The translations under genes were made by a program, and so were the position numbers. The notes beneath the pieces are model-generated. The model was not told the origin of the DNA and did not search any database. It worked only from the letters and a program-made list of their open reading frames with translations. This document shows positions 17,001 to 24,431 of a stretch of DNA of 63,432 nt, piece after piece; position 1 is the first letter of the stretch, and each line of letters opens with the position of its first letter. Origin of the DNA: Dehalococcoidia bacterium (lineage in GTDB: Bacteria; Chloroflexota; Dehalococcoidia; GIF9; AB-539-J10); assembly GCA_030615625.1 (NCBI GenBank), contig JAUWYX010000009.1:1-63432 (forward strand), read 5' to 3'.

Positions 17001-17501
17001 GCCGAAGACTTCCTTGTACCACGAAGCTGCCCTGGCAAGCTCGTCGTTTCGTCCTTCGAGGATAAGTCGAGCCAGTTCCCCGTGAGCACACCCGGAAAGG
17101 GCAATAAGCCCGTCATGATGAAGCTTGAGAAGCTCCTTATCTACCCTGGGCTTATAGTAAAATCCCTCGAGGTTGCTTTTGGTAACCAGTTGGAGCAAAT
17201 TGCGGTAGCCCTTTTCATTCTTGACCAGTAAAGTAAGATGATAGGGGTTTTTGTGAGCTGGCTCTCGGCTATGGCAATCGGTCTCGGCGACATAGACTTC
17301 GCAGCCAATGATTGGTTTTATACCTGCTTCCCTGGCCGCCACATAAAAATCGATGACGCCATACATGGCGCCGTGGTCAGTGACAGCAAGGCTGTCCATG
17401 CCCAGCTCTTTGGTCCGGGCAATAAGCTGGGGAATGAGGCACATGCCATCGAGCAAGCTATATTCAGTGTGGACGTGAAGGTGGGCAAACTTCTGTGGCA
17501 T
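14058..17501 (-). CDS. dnaE: DNA polymerase III alpha subunit
   Basis: 1147 residues, the replicative polymerase. Domains: N-terminal PHP ('His-Leu-His-Val-His-Thr-Glu-Tyr-Ser' near residue 7), the polymerase palm with 'Pro-Asp-Ile-Asp-Leu-Asp-Phe' (two catalytic Asp) and 'Leu-Lys-Met-Asp-Phe-Leu-Gly-Leu' (third Asp), fingers with 'Tyr-Arg-Pro-Gly-Pro-Met' and 'Tyr-Gly-Val-Ile-Val-Tyr-Gln-Glu-Gln', then helix-hairpin-helix and an OB fold near residues 970-1060. No exonuclease insertion is present, so it is DnaE rather than PolC. It lies upstream of argJ on the same strand. Confidence 0.97.
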   Translation of the reverse strand: MPQKFAHLHVHTEYSLLDGMCLIPQLIARTKELGMDSLAVTDHGAMYGVIDFYVAAREAGIKPIIGCEVYVAETDCHSREPAHKNPYHLTLLVKNEKGYRNLLQLVTKSNLEGFYYKPRVDKELLKLHHDGLIALSGCAHGELARLILEGRNDELARAASWYKEVFGDYYLEIQRHPIPELEQINQELISLSTKLNIPPVATFDVHYVDKKDALAHELLLCIQTNTSVYDEKRLKMAGDFFYLKSPEEVEQLFADLPQAVENTQAIADMCQLELDFTKLHLPQVELSQGRKADDFLAELCWQGLGKRYPEPSPEVKERLSHELDVIQKTKFAHYFLVVWDIISFARERGIYFGVRGSAAASLALYCLGVTDVDPLAYGLVFERFLNVERRELPDIDLDFQDDRRDEVLAYVNQKYGSDHVAQIITFGTMGARAAIRDTGRALSMPYAQVDRVARLIPLELTITLDRALEQSRELYDIYHQDAAIRNLIDSARKLEGMVRHFSTHAAGVVISHEPLIEYVPLQLLGKGEQRTVMTQFHMWNIARLGLLKMDFLGLSNLTILSKVKEIIAQNRGISLDLQHIPLDDARTFELLASGETKGIFQLESAGMRRYIRELKPTHFSDIAAMVALYRPGPMEQLPTFIRAKQGVAPIHYPHPILKEILEETYGVIVYQEQVIFIAQALAGYSLGQADIFRKAMGKKIPAVMKKEERNFIGGAKKNGISPELAQEVFSLIKPFAGYAFNKAHSVSYALIAYCTAYLKANYPIEYMVALLDTYSDNMEKVRSAIAECRRLGIKVLPPDISKSHASFAIEKDDENNPAIRFGLASIKNVGFSPIEHILSGRDSEGDFKSIEDFCYRTDLRNINKKVLESLIKVGAFDSLGSRKTLLESLNKIISLAQAKQRAKESGQVSMFDLWGQSSPTPRVGYEQAEEEVSAKQKLIWERELLGVYFSQPLDFLAREPSSPGTVSCGEINMDMVDETVTVTGMVVSLRQAHTRDNRPFIVASIEDLDASIEVIAWPRLYESTQGLWQEGNILTIKGLVKVRDGEVQLNCQEAMLLPVRQEVLKEPQRRHVMIDINQSDNADEDIDRLHKIMDILKSYPGQDRVSLAVVSEDEVTNLEIPETTVNYCPELAGELSEIVGESNFRLA

Positions 17502-17631
17502 TAGCTAGATTATAACATTTGCGCCGAGAGCCCCAAACGAGGAATTTCTAACTATTAAAAATTTCTTTACCATCACAAGGAGCATCGCTATCTACCTGCG
17601 CTTTTACTTAAATTCTCCCGGGCTTTGAAGC

Positions 17632-17640
17632 TGGTATAAT
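17632..17640 (+). promoter_or_regulatory. Possible extended -10 promoter for the enoate-reductase-type gene
   Basis: TGGTATAAT forms an extended -10 (TGnTATAAT) about 110 nt before the plus-strand oxidoreductase gene. No good -35 is visible. The rest of the dnaE/oxidoreductase gap (17502-17750) shows nothing else. Confidence 0.35.
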
Positions 17641-17750
17641 ATTGTGCGAAATCAAGTTGAGACCAAAGGTGTGGGTGGCGGATTCTGGTTTTGTGGTACA
17701 CTTGGCAAGCAAAAATGGAATATGGTTTTTAAATAAAGGAGGAACCAGAG

Positions 17751-19694
17751 ATGATTGCAGCTCGATTCAAGAAAGTTTTTGAACCAACGAGCATAGGCCA
17801 GATGCAACTGAAGAATCGCATAGTCATGCCCCCGACGGGAACCAATTATGCCGAAGAAGGCGGCGCTATTGGTCAGCGGACGCTTGATTACTATGAGGCG
17901 AGGGCTAGAGGTGGGGTAGGATTGATTATTGTCGAAGGAAGCGCACCCAACCCGCAACGCACCATATCTTACCAGGCATCTCTGGGAGACGATAAGTTGA
18001 TTCCCAGATGGCAAAAGCTGACAGATGCCGCTCACAAATACAATGCCAGAATAGCTATCCAGATAATGCATTCCACCATGGAGAACTGGGATGGAAAGGC
18101 GGTGCAGGTGGGTCCGTCCCCGTTAATAGTGCCCGCCAGAGTTATGGGTATCTCGGGAAAACCCCCTCATGAACTGACTGAGGAGGAAATTGCTGAGAGA
18201 ATAGGATGGTTTGCTTCGGCTGCCAGACGTGCCAAGGAGGCTGGCTTTGATGGGGTAGAGATTCATGGTGCTCACCAGTACCTTGTCGCCGCCTTTCTCT
18301 CCTCGGCTACCAACCAGCGCAAAGATAAATACGGTGGCTCGGTTGAGAATAAGGCAAGATTTTTGATAGAGATAATTCAGGCTATCAGAGAAGAGGTAGG
18401 CCCAGATTTTCCTGTTTGGGTCAGGATCAATGCCCAGGAATGGGGAGTGGAGGACGGGATTACCATCGAGGAGACCAAACAGGTGGTACCGCTGGTGGTG
18501 GCGGCAGGTGCTCAAGCGATTCACGTATCGGGTTATGGCGTGGGGTCTTATATAACCACCGCTCCAATTCCAGATACGCAGGGCTTTCTGGTACCTCTGG
18601 CTGAAGAGGTCAAAAAGCTGACCAACGTGCCGGTGATTGCAGTGGGCAGACTGGACCTTGAGCTTGGAGAGAGGATTCTCGAAGAGGGCAAAGCTGACCT
18701 TATAGCCATGGCCAGGCGTCTTATGGCAGACCCGGACCTGCCCAACAAGGCGGCCGAAGGAAGGCTCGATGAAGTTATCCCGTGCATAGGCTGTATGGAG
18801 TGTATTGAACGGCTCGCCTTCGATGAACGCGGCGAGGGCGTAATCTGCGTCGTCAATCCCACGTTGGGCAGGGAGAGGGAATACCAAATTAAGCCCGTGA
18901 GAAAGGCCAAGAATGTGGTTGTAGTTGGTGGTGGTCCGGCCGGTCTGCAGGCTGCCATTGTGGCAGCACGGAGAGGTCATGAGGTTACCTTGCTTGAAAA
19001 AGATGAGAAGCTGGGTGGACAACTGAATATAGCCGCCCTACCTCCATTTAAGGGCGATATCTCCCCCTGGATAAACTATCTGGTCAGTCAAGTTGAGAAA
19101 GCTGGAGTGGCAGTTAAGCTTAATACAGATGCCACTGCTGAAATCGTTATTGAAGGGAATCCAGATGCCGTTGTGATAGCCACAGGAGGCACTCCAGCCA
19201 TGCCTGACACACCTGGCATTGATAAACCAAATGTGGTTACTGCTCAGGATGTACTCTCGGGCAAAGCCGGGGCCGGGCAGAATGTGGTCATCATTGGTGG
19301 GGGGATGATTGGCTGTGAGACGGGGCACTATCTGGCGGAACAGGGAAAGACGGTGACCATCATAGAAATATTGAAACGGATGGCTAGCGACATGTTATTC
19401 ATGACAAGACGTCGGCTCATGGATGGGCTGAGGAGCAAAAAGGTGACCCTGCTGACCAGCGCGACCTGTGAAGAGATAAAGGAAGACAGTGTTCGAGTAA
19501 CTACTGCTGAGGGTAAGAAGGAAACCATTCCAGCCGACACAGTCATTATAGCAGTCGACTACAAGGCGAATGATCGCCTATACAAAGCCCTGGAAGGTAA
19601 AGTCCCTGAAATATACTGCATAGGTGATTCTTCCCAACCACGGAGAATACTGGAAGCTACCAGTGAAGGATACCGGACCGGGCTGGCTTTATAA
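17751..19694 (+). CDS. NADH:flavin oxidoreductase / 2,4-dienoyl-CoA (2-enoate) reductase family
   Basis: 647 residues. Residues 1-330 form an Old-Yellow-Enzyme FMN barrel. Then come iron-sulfur cysteines at about 345, 348, 351 and 366, and a C-terminal FAD/NAD(P) module ('Val-Val-Gly-Gly-Gly-Pro-Ala-Gly' near 385 and 'Ile-Ile-Gly-Gly-Gly-Met-Ile-Gly' near 505). The layout matches FadH/BaiCD-type enzymes that reduce C=C bonds of enoates. Cys spacing (x2, x2, x14) differs from the usual FadH x2, x3, x11. A GGAGGAA site precedes the ATG. It leads a run with FAH- and MBL-type hydrolases, suggesting ring or enoate degradation. Confidence 0.87.
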   Translation: MIAARFKKVFEPTSIGQMQLKNRIVMPPTGTNYAEEGGAIGQRTLDYYEARARGGVGLIIVEGSAPNPQRTISYQASLGDDKLIPRWQKLTDAAHKYNARIAIQIMHSTMENWDGKAVQVGPSPLIVPARVMGISGKPPHELTEEEIAERIGWFASAARRAKEAGFDGVEIHGAHQYLVAAFLSSATNQRKDKYGGSVENKARFLIEIIQAIREEVGPDFPVWVRINAQEWGVEDGITIEETKQVVPLVVAAGAQAIHVSGYGVGSYITTAPIPDTQGFLVPLAEEVKKLTNVPVIAVGRLDLELGERILEEGKADLIAMARRLMADPDLPNKAAEGRLDEVIPCIGCMECIERLAFDERGEGVICVVNPTLGREREYQIKPVRKAKNVVVVGGGPAGLQAAIVAARRGHEVTLLEKDEKLGGQLNIAALPPFKGDISPWINYLVSQVEKAGVAVKLNTDATAEIVIEGNPDAVVIATGGTPAMPDTPGIDKPNVVTAQDVLSGKAGAGQNVVIIGGGMIGCETGHYLAEQGKTVTIIEILKRMASDMLFMTRRRLMDGLRSKKVTLLTSATCEEIKEDSVRVTTAEGKKETIPADTVIIAVDYKANDRLYKALEGKVPEIYCIGDSSQPRRILEATSEGYRTGLAL

Positions 19695-19708
19695 AGGTTT
19701 CAGGCACA

Positions 19709-19736
19709 CTGGCTGCCTGGGCGACTAGGCAGCCAG
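19709..19736. terminator. Perfect 10-bp hairpin after the oxidoreductase gene
   Basis: CTGGCTGCCT and AGGCAGCCAG pair perfectly around an 8-nt loop, 15 bp after the stop. No T-run follows, so it may be a Rho-assisted terminator or mRNA-stabilising hairpin rather than a full intrinsic terminator. Confidence 0.45.
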
Positions 19737-19863
19737 GCAGAGGTCCAGAGTATACCTGAGGGTGAGATTGCACATTTGCCTGGATTGTACAAGATGGTAA
19801 TCTCTTGACATACCATACGAGAAGCCGATAGTATGCAGGGGCTACAGGAGGAAGGAGGAGGGA

Positions 19864-20868
19864 ATGAAGCTAGTGACTTTCGGGGTTCCCAAACTAGGTG
19901 GCCAGATACAGCGCATCGGAGCCATACACCAGAATAAAGTTATCGATCTCAATATAGGCTATACCCGCTATCTCACTGATAAGTATAGCAATACTCAGGC
20001 CTACGAACTAGCGGCAGCAATGCTTCCACCTGACATGATTGCCTTCTTCCGGAGAGGAAATGAAGGAAAAGCCGAGGCCGAGATGACCATCGACTATGTG
20101 GCGAAATACCAAGTCAAAGGCAGCTTGTTTGGTCCCCGGGGTGAAAAGATAGTCTACGAAATGAATGAGATCAAGCTGAAGGCGCCAGTGCCGCGGCCGA
20201 ATTCCTTGCGGGATTATCTCGCCTTCGAGGGCCACGCCAGCTTTTCTGGGAAGAGGCAACTTGACAAAGGCTGGTATGAGATACCGGTATGCTATAAGGG
20301 TAATCCTGACACTGTCATTGGCCCCGACGAAATCATTCTCTGGCCTGCCTTCACCGATTTGCTGGACTATGAGTTGGAATACGGCATCTATATTGGCAAA
20401 GAAGGCAAAAACATCTCAAGGGAACGAGCAGAGGAGTACATTGCTGGCTATACTATCTTCAACGACATCAGTGCCCGCGATATCCAGTTGCAGGAGATGC
20501 TGGCAGGTGGCCTCGGTCCGGCTAAGGGCAAGGACACCTGTAGTGTCATGGGGCCTTGCCTGGTGACCCCTGAGGAGGTGAACCCTAAGAACCTGCGGAT
20601 GATAGCCCGTGTCAACGGTGAGTTATGGTCGGATAATAACAGCGGCACGGCTTACTGGACCTGGCCTCAGATTGTTGAGTTTGCTTCCATGGAGGAGACG
20701 CTATATCCCGGTGATTTCTTGGGCTCGGGGACGGTGGAGGGTGGTTGTGGTATGGAACTAAACCGTTGGATTCAGCCAGGCGATGTCATCGAGCTGGAGA
20801 TGGAAGGTATCGGCATCCTCAGGAACCGCGTTGGAGAGAAGCCGCCGAAGCGTATGTTCACCCGGTGA
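19864..20868 (+). CDS. Fumarylacetoacetate hydrolase (FAH) family protein
   Basis: 334 residues. The metal-binding core of the FAH/hydratase fold is visible: 'Asp-Tyr-Glu-Leu-Glu-Tyr-Gly' (the two Glu ligands), 'Asn-Asp-Ile-Ser-Ala-Arg-Asp' and 'Gly-Ser-Gly-Thr-Val-Glu-Gly-Gly'. Relatives hydrolyse acylpyruvates or hydrate/decarboxylate ring-cleavage products using Mg2+ or Mn2+. An AGGAGGAAGGAGG stretch is an unusually long ribosome-binding region just before the ATG. Its neighbours (enoate-reductase type, MBL hydrolase) fit a catabolic set; the exact substrate is unknown. Confidence 0.85.
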   Translation: MKLVTFGVPKLGGQIQRIGAIHQNKVIDLNIGYTRYLTDKYSNTQAYELAAAMLPPDMIAFFRRGNEGKAEAEMTIDYVAKYQVKGSLFGPRGEKIVYEMNEIKLKAPVPRPNSLRDYLAFEGHASFSGKRQLDKGWYEIPVCYKGNPDTVIGPDEIILWPAFTDLLDYELEYGIYIGKEGKNISRERAEEYIAGYTIFNDISARDIQLQEMLAGGLGPAKGKDTCSVMGPCLVTPEEVNPKNLRMIARVNGELWSDNNSGTAYWTWPQIVEFASMEETLYPGDFLGSGTVEGGCGMELNRWIQPGDVIELEMEGIGILRNRVGEKPPKRMFTR

Positions 20869-20954
20869 TATTTCTGTCTGCAAGGTGTTTTGCACGCCGC
20901 CAAGCATCTGAGACGAGCGGAGGTAAGCAGGGTTAAAAAGGAAGGGACACTACT

Positions 20955-21884
20955 ATGAACAAAGAATACACAATTCCGACCTGGGAACCGGGGGTCAAGC
21001 AGTTGGCTCCCAATATCTATGCCTATATCCAGGCAAAGGCTACCTGGTATTGGAGCAATGCCGGATTCATTGTAGGCAACGATTATGTGGTGGTCGTGGA
21101 TTCACTGTCTACGGTTGGCCTGACTCAGAGATTCAAGGGCGAGATTAGGAAGATCACCGATAAGCCAATTCGCTATTTAATCAACACCCATCACCATGGA
21201 GACCATATCTGGGGGAACCATGTGTTTGCGGGGGCTATCATAATCTCGCATGACTACTGCCGCCATGAGGCAATAGAGACAGGTGTAAGAGACCCTAGTC
21301 TGCTGAATACCATCTTCCCTGAATTCGATTTCCGGGGAATCACGGTCACGCCAGCTGATATCACCTTTGACAAGCAGCTTACACTGCATATGGATGGGCG
21401 GGAAGTCCGGCTACTACACTTTGGGCCTGGCCATACTGCTGGCGACATAATCGTGCATTTACCCGGGGAGGGTGTTATCTTTGCCGGCGACTTCATTTTT
21501 TTGTATTCCACCCCGCTGGGCATGGAAGGGTCCTTTGCTGGCTGGCTCAGGAACCTGGATGCCATGGTGAATCTGGGTGCCCGAGTCTATGTCCCCGGCC
21601 ATGGGCCGGTGTGCGGAGTGGAAGGGTTGAATCTGTGTCGCGATTATCTTGTCTTTGTCCGACGCGAAGCCAGGAAACGGTTCGACAAGGGCATGACTGT
21701 TGATGAAGCTGCCAAAGACATCGCCTTGGGGCAATTTAAGCAATGGCCCAACCACGAGCGCATTCTGGCCAACGTAGAACGCCTATGGCGCGAGTTCCGC
21801 GGCGAAGACCCTACCACCTCTAAACTGAATGTTGCCGAAGTCTTCTTACGGATGGACACCATGGCAAAGGCAGGAGAGCTGTAG
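20955..21884 (+). CDS. MBL-fold metallo-hydrolase
   Basis: 309 residues. The zinc-binding motif 'Thr-His-His-His-Gly-Asp-His' is near residues 76-82, with further ligands 'Gly-Pro-Gly-His-Thr-Ala-Gly-Asp', 'Phe-Ala-Gly-Asp-Phe' and 'Val-Pro-Gly-His-Gly-Pro'. It resembles the glyoxalase-II/SoxH-like MBL group that hydrolyses thioesters or lactones. A C-terminal helical region ('Thr-Val-Asp-Glu-Ala-Ala') is common in this group. It lies 86 bp after the FAH gene and probably shares its transcript. Confidence 0.87.
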   Translation: MNKEYTIPTWEPGVKQLAPNIYAYIQAKATWYWSNAGFIVGNDYVVVVDSLSTVGLTQRFKGEIRKITDKPIRYLINTHHHGDHIWGNHVFAGAIIISHDYCRHEAIETGVRDPSLLNTIFPEFDFRGITVTPADITFDKQLTLHMDGREVRLLHFGPGHTAGDIIVHLPGEGVIFAGDFIFLYSTPLGMEGSFAGWLRNLDAMVNLGARVYVPGHGPVCGVEGLNLCRDYLVFVRREARKRFDKGMTVDEAAKDIALGQFKQWPNHERILANVERLWREFRGEDPTTSKLNVAEVFLRMDTMAKAGEL

Positions 21885-21936
21885 TACGGAACTAGGACTG
21901 GTTCAGGATGAGAAATAGTCCAACCTGTTCGACATC

Positions 21937-21959
21937 CAACAAAAGCTTGTGTTGTTACC
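21937..21959. repeat. Short palindromic motif shared with 24161-24183
   Basis: CAACAAAAGCTTG followed by TGTTGTTACC. It resembles GTAACAAAAGCTTG...TGTTAC at 24161-24183, and the two bracket the msrB-msrA-nitroreductase block. Possibly decayed insertion-sequence ends. Confidence 0.35.
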
Positions 21960-21982
21960 CAACATTTCTGACTTTCGTTCAA

Positions 21983-22000
21983 CTTGTGCTTCCGCACAAG
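21983..22000. other. Small perfect hairpin
   Basis: CTTGTGC-TTCC-GCACAAG, a 7-bp stem with a 4-nt loop in the gap before msrB. No T-run. Role unclear. Confidence 0.4.
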
Positions 22001-22088
22001 TGCCAATTGATTCGTTAAAGTCTTTGCAATTCCTTAACTAACACACACGATGATATGATATGGTTAGGGAATCAGGAGAGTCGGAGGC

Positions 22089-22538
22089 ATGACCATGATT
22101 CAGATATATGATACCAAGCAGAACAAAGTCCTCAATGTAGCAAGAATTGAGAAATCGGATGCGGAGTGGGAAAAGCTGTTGACTCAGAAGCAGTATGAAA
22201 TCACCACCAAGAAGGGAACGGAAGCTCCGGGTACCTGCACATTTGATCAGATCCATGAACTGGGTATCTTCAGGTGCGTGCGTTGTGACACTGACCTTTT
22301 TCTCAGCGCTACCAAGTTCGAATCGGGAACAGGCTGGCCCAGCTTCTATGAACCGGTCTCACCACTGAATGTAGTTGAGCAGCCTGACCGCAGTCTCGGG
22401 AGGGTGCGGACGGAAGTGCTTTGCGCTAGGTGTGGCTCTCACCTTGGCCATGTTTTTGACGATGGTCCGCCACCGACCGGGAAACGCTATTGCATGAATG
22501 GCTTTGCTCTGAGATTCATGCCCGAGGACAAAGGATGA
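22089..22538 (+). CDS. msrB: Peptide-methionine (R)-S-oxide reductase
   Basis: 149 residues. It reduces the R form of methionine sulfoxide. The zinc site is seen as 'Cys-Val-Arg-Cys' and 'Cys-Ala-Arg-Cys', and the catalytic Cys lies in 'Arg-Tyr-Cys-Met-Asn-Gly' (usually Arg-Tyr-Cys-x-Asn-Ser). Substrate-shaping 'Gly-Thr-Gly-Trp-Pro-Ser-Phe' is intact. Its TGA overlaps the msrA ATG, so the two halves of Met-oxide repair are translationally coupled. The presence of this pair implies exposure to oxidants despite the otherwise anaerobic gene set. Confidence 0.96.
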   Translation: MTMIQIYDTKQNKVLNVARIEKSDAEWEKLLTQKQYEITTKKGTEAPGTCTFDQIHELGIFRCVRCDTDLFLSATKFESGTGWPSFYEPVSPLNVVEQPDRSLGRVRTEVLCARCGSHLGHVFDDGPPPTGKRYCMNGFALRFMPEDKG

Positions 22539-23095
22539 ACCAGGAAAACTCGCAGGAAACTGTTACCCTCGCCGGCGGTTGTTTCTGGTGCATTGAGGCA
22601 GTGTTCCAAGAAATTAATGGAGTGGAGAGTGTGGTTTCCGGCTACACAGGCGGCACAACGGTCAATCCAGCCTACCAGCAGGTCTGCAGTGATGAGACTG
22701 GCCATGCTGAGGCGATCCAGGTAAGGTTTGATCCTTCTAAGATCTCGTATCGGGAAATTCTGGAGATCTTCTTTTCTGTCCATGACCCAACAACACTGAA
22801 CCGTCAGGGTGCCGATGTTGGCACCCAGTACCGTTCAGCTATTTTCTACCAAAGCGAAGAGCAAAAAGCCGTTGCCGAGCAGCTCATCGGAGAATTTGAT
22901 AAAGCTCATTTGTGGAAGAAGCCGATTGTTACCCAGATTCTTCCGCTGGACAAGTTCTATCCTGCAGAAGACTACCACCGGGATTACTTTGCACGACATC
23001 CAGAACAAGCATACTGCCGTATGGTGATTTCCCCCAAGGCCAACAAGTTCCGCAAGCAGTGGGCAAAACGGCTTAAGCGATGGTCAATGAAGTAG
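22535..23095 (+). CDS. msrA: Peptide-methionine (S)-S-oxide reductase
   Basis: 186 residues from the ATG at 22535, chosen because it overlaps the msrB stop (ATGA) and matches family length; the frame is also open upstream. The active-site signature 'Gly-Gly-Cys-Phe-Trp-Cys' is at residues 14-19, with 'Gly-Tyr-Thr-Gly-Gly' and 'Tyr-His-Arg-Asp-Tyr' downstream. The second Cys of the motif may serve as a recycling residue in some MsrA; another is near the C-terminus ('Ala-Tyr-Cys-Arg'). It pairs with msrB. Confidence 0.96.
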   Translation: MNQENSQETVTLAGGCFWCIEAVFQEINGVESVVSGYTGGTTVNPAYQQVCSDETGHAEAIQVRFDPSKISYREILEIFFSVHDPTTLNRQGADVGTQYRSAIFYQSEEQKAVAEQLIGEFDKAHLWKKPIVTQILPLDKFYPAEDYHRDYFARHPEQAYCRMVISPKANKFRKQWAKRLKRWSMK

Positions 23096-23330
23096 CATGC
23101 TGTTAAGCCGACACTTATTGTACTTTCTAGCGTCTTGTTACCTAACTGAACAATAGTCCAAATTGTTGCCCAACGAACGAAACAATGTCAACAGTACTTG
23201 GTGTAGGACCTCTTAGGCCAGCAAATGGTTACTAAGCTATCCATTCATCCTCTCAGATGAGACTTTGTGTAACACTTTGTCCATTTGAAATTTGCATGCC
23301 GATGGGTTAACCTACAACTATTAGAAATAT

Positions 23331-24128
23331 ATGGACATCCCTTTCTCAAGATGGCACCTGGCAATTGAAAAGCGAAGGTCACGCAGACATTTCGATCCAA
23401 ATCTACCCATAGCACCAGAGGCCCTGGCAGCTCTGGACAAGGTCTGTAACCAGTTCGCCCCATTTCCCCATGCTCGGTCACGTCTTGTAACTGAATCGGC
23501 AAAGAGCGTTTTCAAAGGCATTATTGGGAGCTACGGTAAGATCAAAGACGCCCCGGCGTTCATTGCTTTTATTGGAAACATGGATGATCCATTTATCCAA
23601 GAAGAGGTCGGCTACACAGGTGAGGGAATCATCTTAGAGGCGACAGCTTTGGGGTTAAATACGTGTTGGGTTGCCGGCTTTTTCAGACCGGAGATCGTGG
23701 CCTCTCTTATAGAAGTGAGCAACAAAGAACGGGTACTGGCCGTAACTCCAGTGGGCTATGCGCGGGAATTCGAGTCATGGGAGGAGAAGTTGATGACCGG
23801 CTTTGGTCGCCACCATAATCGTCTGGCACTTTCTAAGCTGGTTAGAGGCTTGCCAAGGGAGAAGTGGCCCGACTGGGTAAACATATGTCTTGAAGCTGCC
23901 AGGCTCGCTCCTTCTGCTGCGAATCGTCAACCATGGAGTTTTGATGTACAAGATGATAGTATCACAGTCTTCGTAAGGACTAGCGGGCCAGGGTTCAATG
24001 TCTCTAAACGTTTGGATTGCGGTATTGCGATGCTGCATCTGGAAGTAGCTGCTGTCGACTCTGGTTGTAAGGGGGAATGGGAATTCTTACCATCTCCACA
24101 GGTAGCCAAATTCAAGATTCGTTCCTAA
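23331..24128 (+). CDS. Nitroreductase-family protein (TM1586-like)
   Basis: 265 residues. The N-terminal 'Glu-Lys-Arg-Arg-Ser-Arg-Arg-His-Phe' is the FMN-phosphate-binding start of nitroreductases. 'Gly-Glu-Gly-Ile-Ile-Leu-Glu-Ala-Thr-Ala-Leu-Gly-Leu-Asn-Thr-Cys-Trp' and a second half with 'Ala-Ala-Arg-Leu-Ala-Pro-Ser-Ala-Ala-Asn-Arg-Gln-Pro-Trp' show two nitroreductase-like repeats in one chain, as in the putative TM-nitroreductase family. Flavin-dependent reduction is expected; the substrate is unknown. It follows the msr pair after a 235-bp gap with no visible gene. Confidence 0.8.
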   Translation: MDIPFSRWHLAIEKRRSRRHFDPNLPIAPEALAALDKVCNQFAPFPHARSRLVTESAKSVFKGIIGSYGKIKDAPAFIAFIGNMDDPFIQEEVGYTGEGIILEATALGLNTCWVAGFFRPEIVASLIEVSNKERVLAVTPVGYAREFESWEEKLMTGFGRHHNRLALSKLVRGLPREKWPDWVNICLEAARLAPSAANRQPWSFDVQDDSITVFVRTSGPGFNVSKRLDCGIAMLHLEVAAVDSGCKGEWEFLPSPQVAKFKIRS

Positions 24129-24217
24129 GGTGTTCTTCTGGAGTTGACGCTGGGTGGTAAGTAACAAAAGCTTGAAATGTTACTTGGATGCACACTAAGA
24201 TGAAATGCGTAAGCTGA

Positions 24218-24358
24218 ACTTTTTGGTCTATTGATTATGATTTCAACCGTCCACACCAATCCCTTGGCTATCTTGCCCCCAGAGAGTATATCGAGAGGGA
24301 ACTTGCTAAAATATGCTGCCCAGTGTTGCCCATGTGGTCAGCCAGGACACGTTGTTGA
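24218..24358 (+). pseudogene. Transposase (integrase-core, IS3/IS481-like) C-terminal remnant
   Basis: This short frame ends at TGA 24356-24358. It encodes a stretch with 'Asp-Phe-Asn-Arg-Pro-His-Gln-Ser-Leu-Gly-Tyr-Leu-Ala-Pro', the usual end of an rve-type transposase catalytic core. A stop lies immediately upstream and no start or DDE residues remain. It is the trace of an old insertion beside the tetR-type gene. Confidence 0.75.
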
Positions 24359-24383
24359 CAAAAGGTCTACCTGATGATATAGT
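24355..24383 (+). promoter_or_regulatory. Sigma-70-type promoter for the tetR-type operon
   Basis: TTGACA (24355-24360), a 17-bp spacer and TATAGT (24378-24383): a near-consensus housekeeping promoter 49 bp before the TTG start. Its -35 overlaps the stop of the transposase remnant. Confidence 0.65.
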
Positions 24384-24401
24384 TGAGCAACAGTTGTAGA
24401 C

Positions 24402-24415
24402 TGAATGTTCGTTCA
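24402..24415. promoter_or_regulatory. TetR-type operator-like palindrome
   Basis: TGAATG-TT-CGTTCA is an inverted repeat just downstream of the -10, where a bound repressor would block the start region. Palindromes of the TGAATG...CATTCA kind are typical for TetR-family regulators of acyl-CoA metabolism, which suits the downstream genes. Confidence 0.5.
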
Positions 24416-24431
24416 ATTACCCGGGTGAAAA

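Larger units (their letters stand above)
24129..24431. other. Intergenic region with IS remnant, promoter and operator
   Basis: This 303-bp gap holds a palindromic motif (24161-24183), a decayed transposase end (24218-24358), and the promoter and operator-like palindrome of the tetR-type gene (24355-24415). Each is listed separately. Confidence 0.7.

Noticed and set aside
18123-19022. 299-residue minus-strand open frame inside the enoate-reductase-type gene
   Set aside because: The plus-strand frame has clear FMN, iron-sulfur and FAD motifs across the same region; the antisense frame has no recognisable motif.
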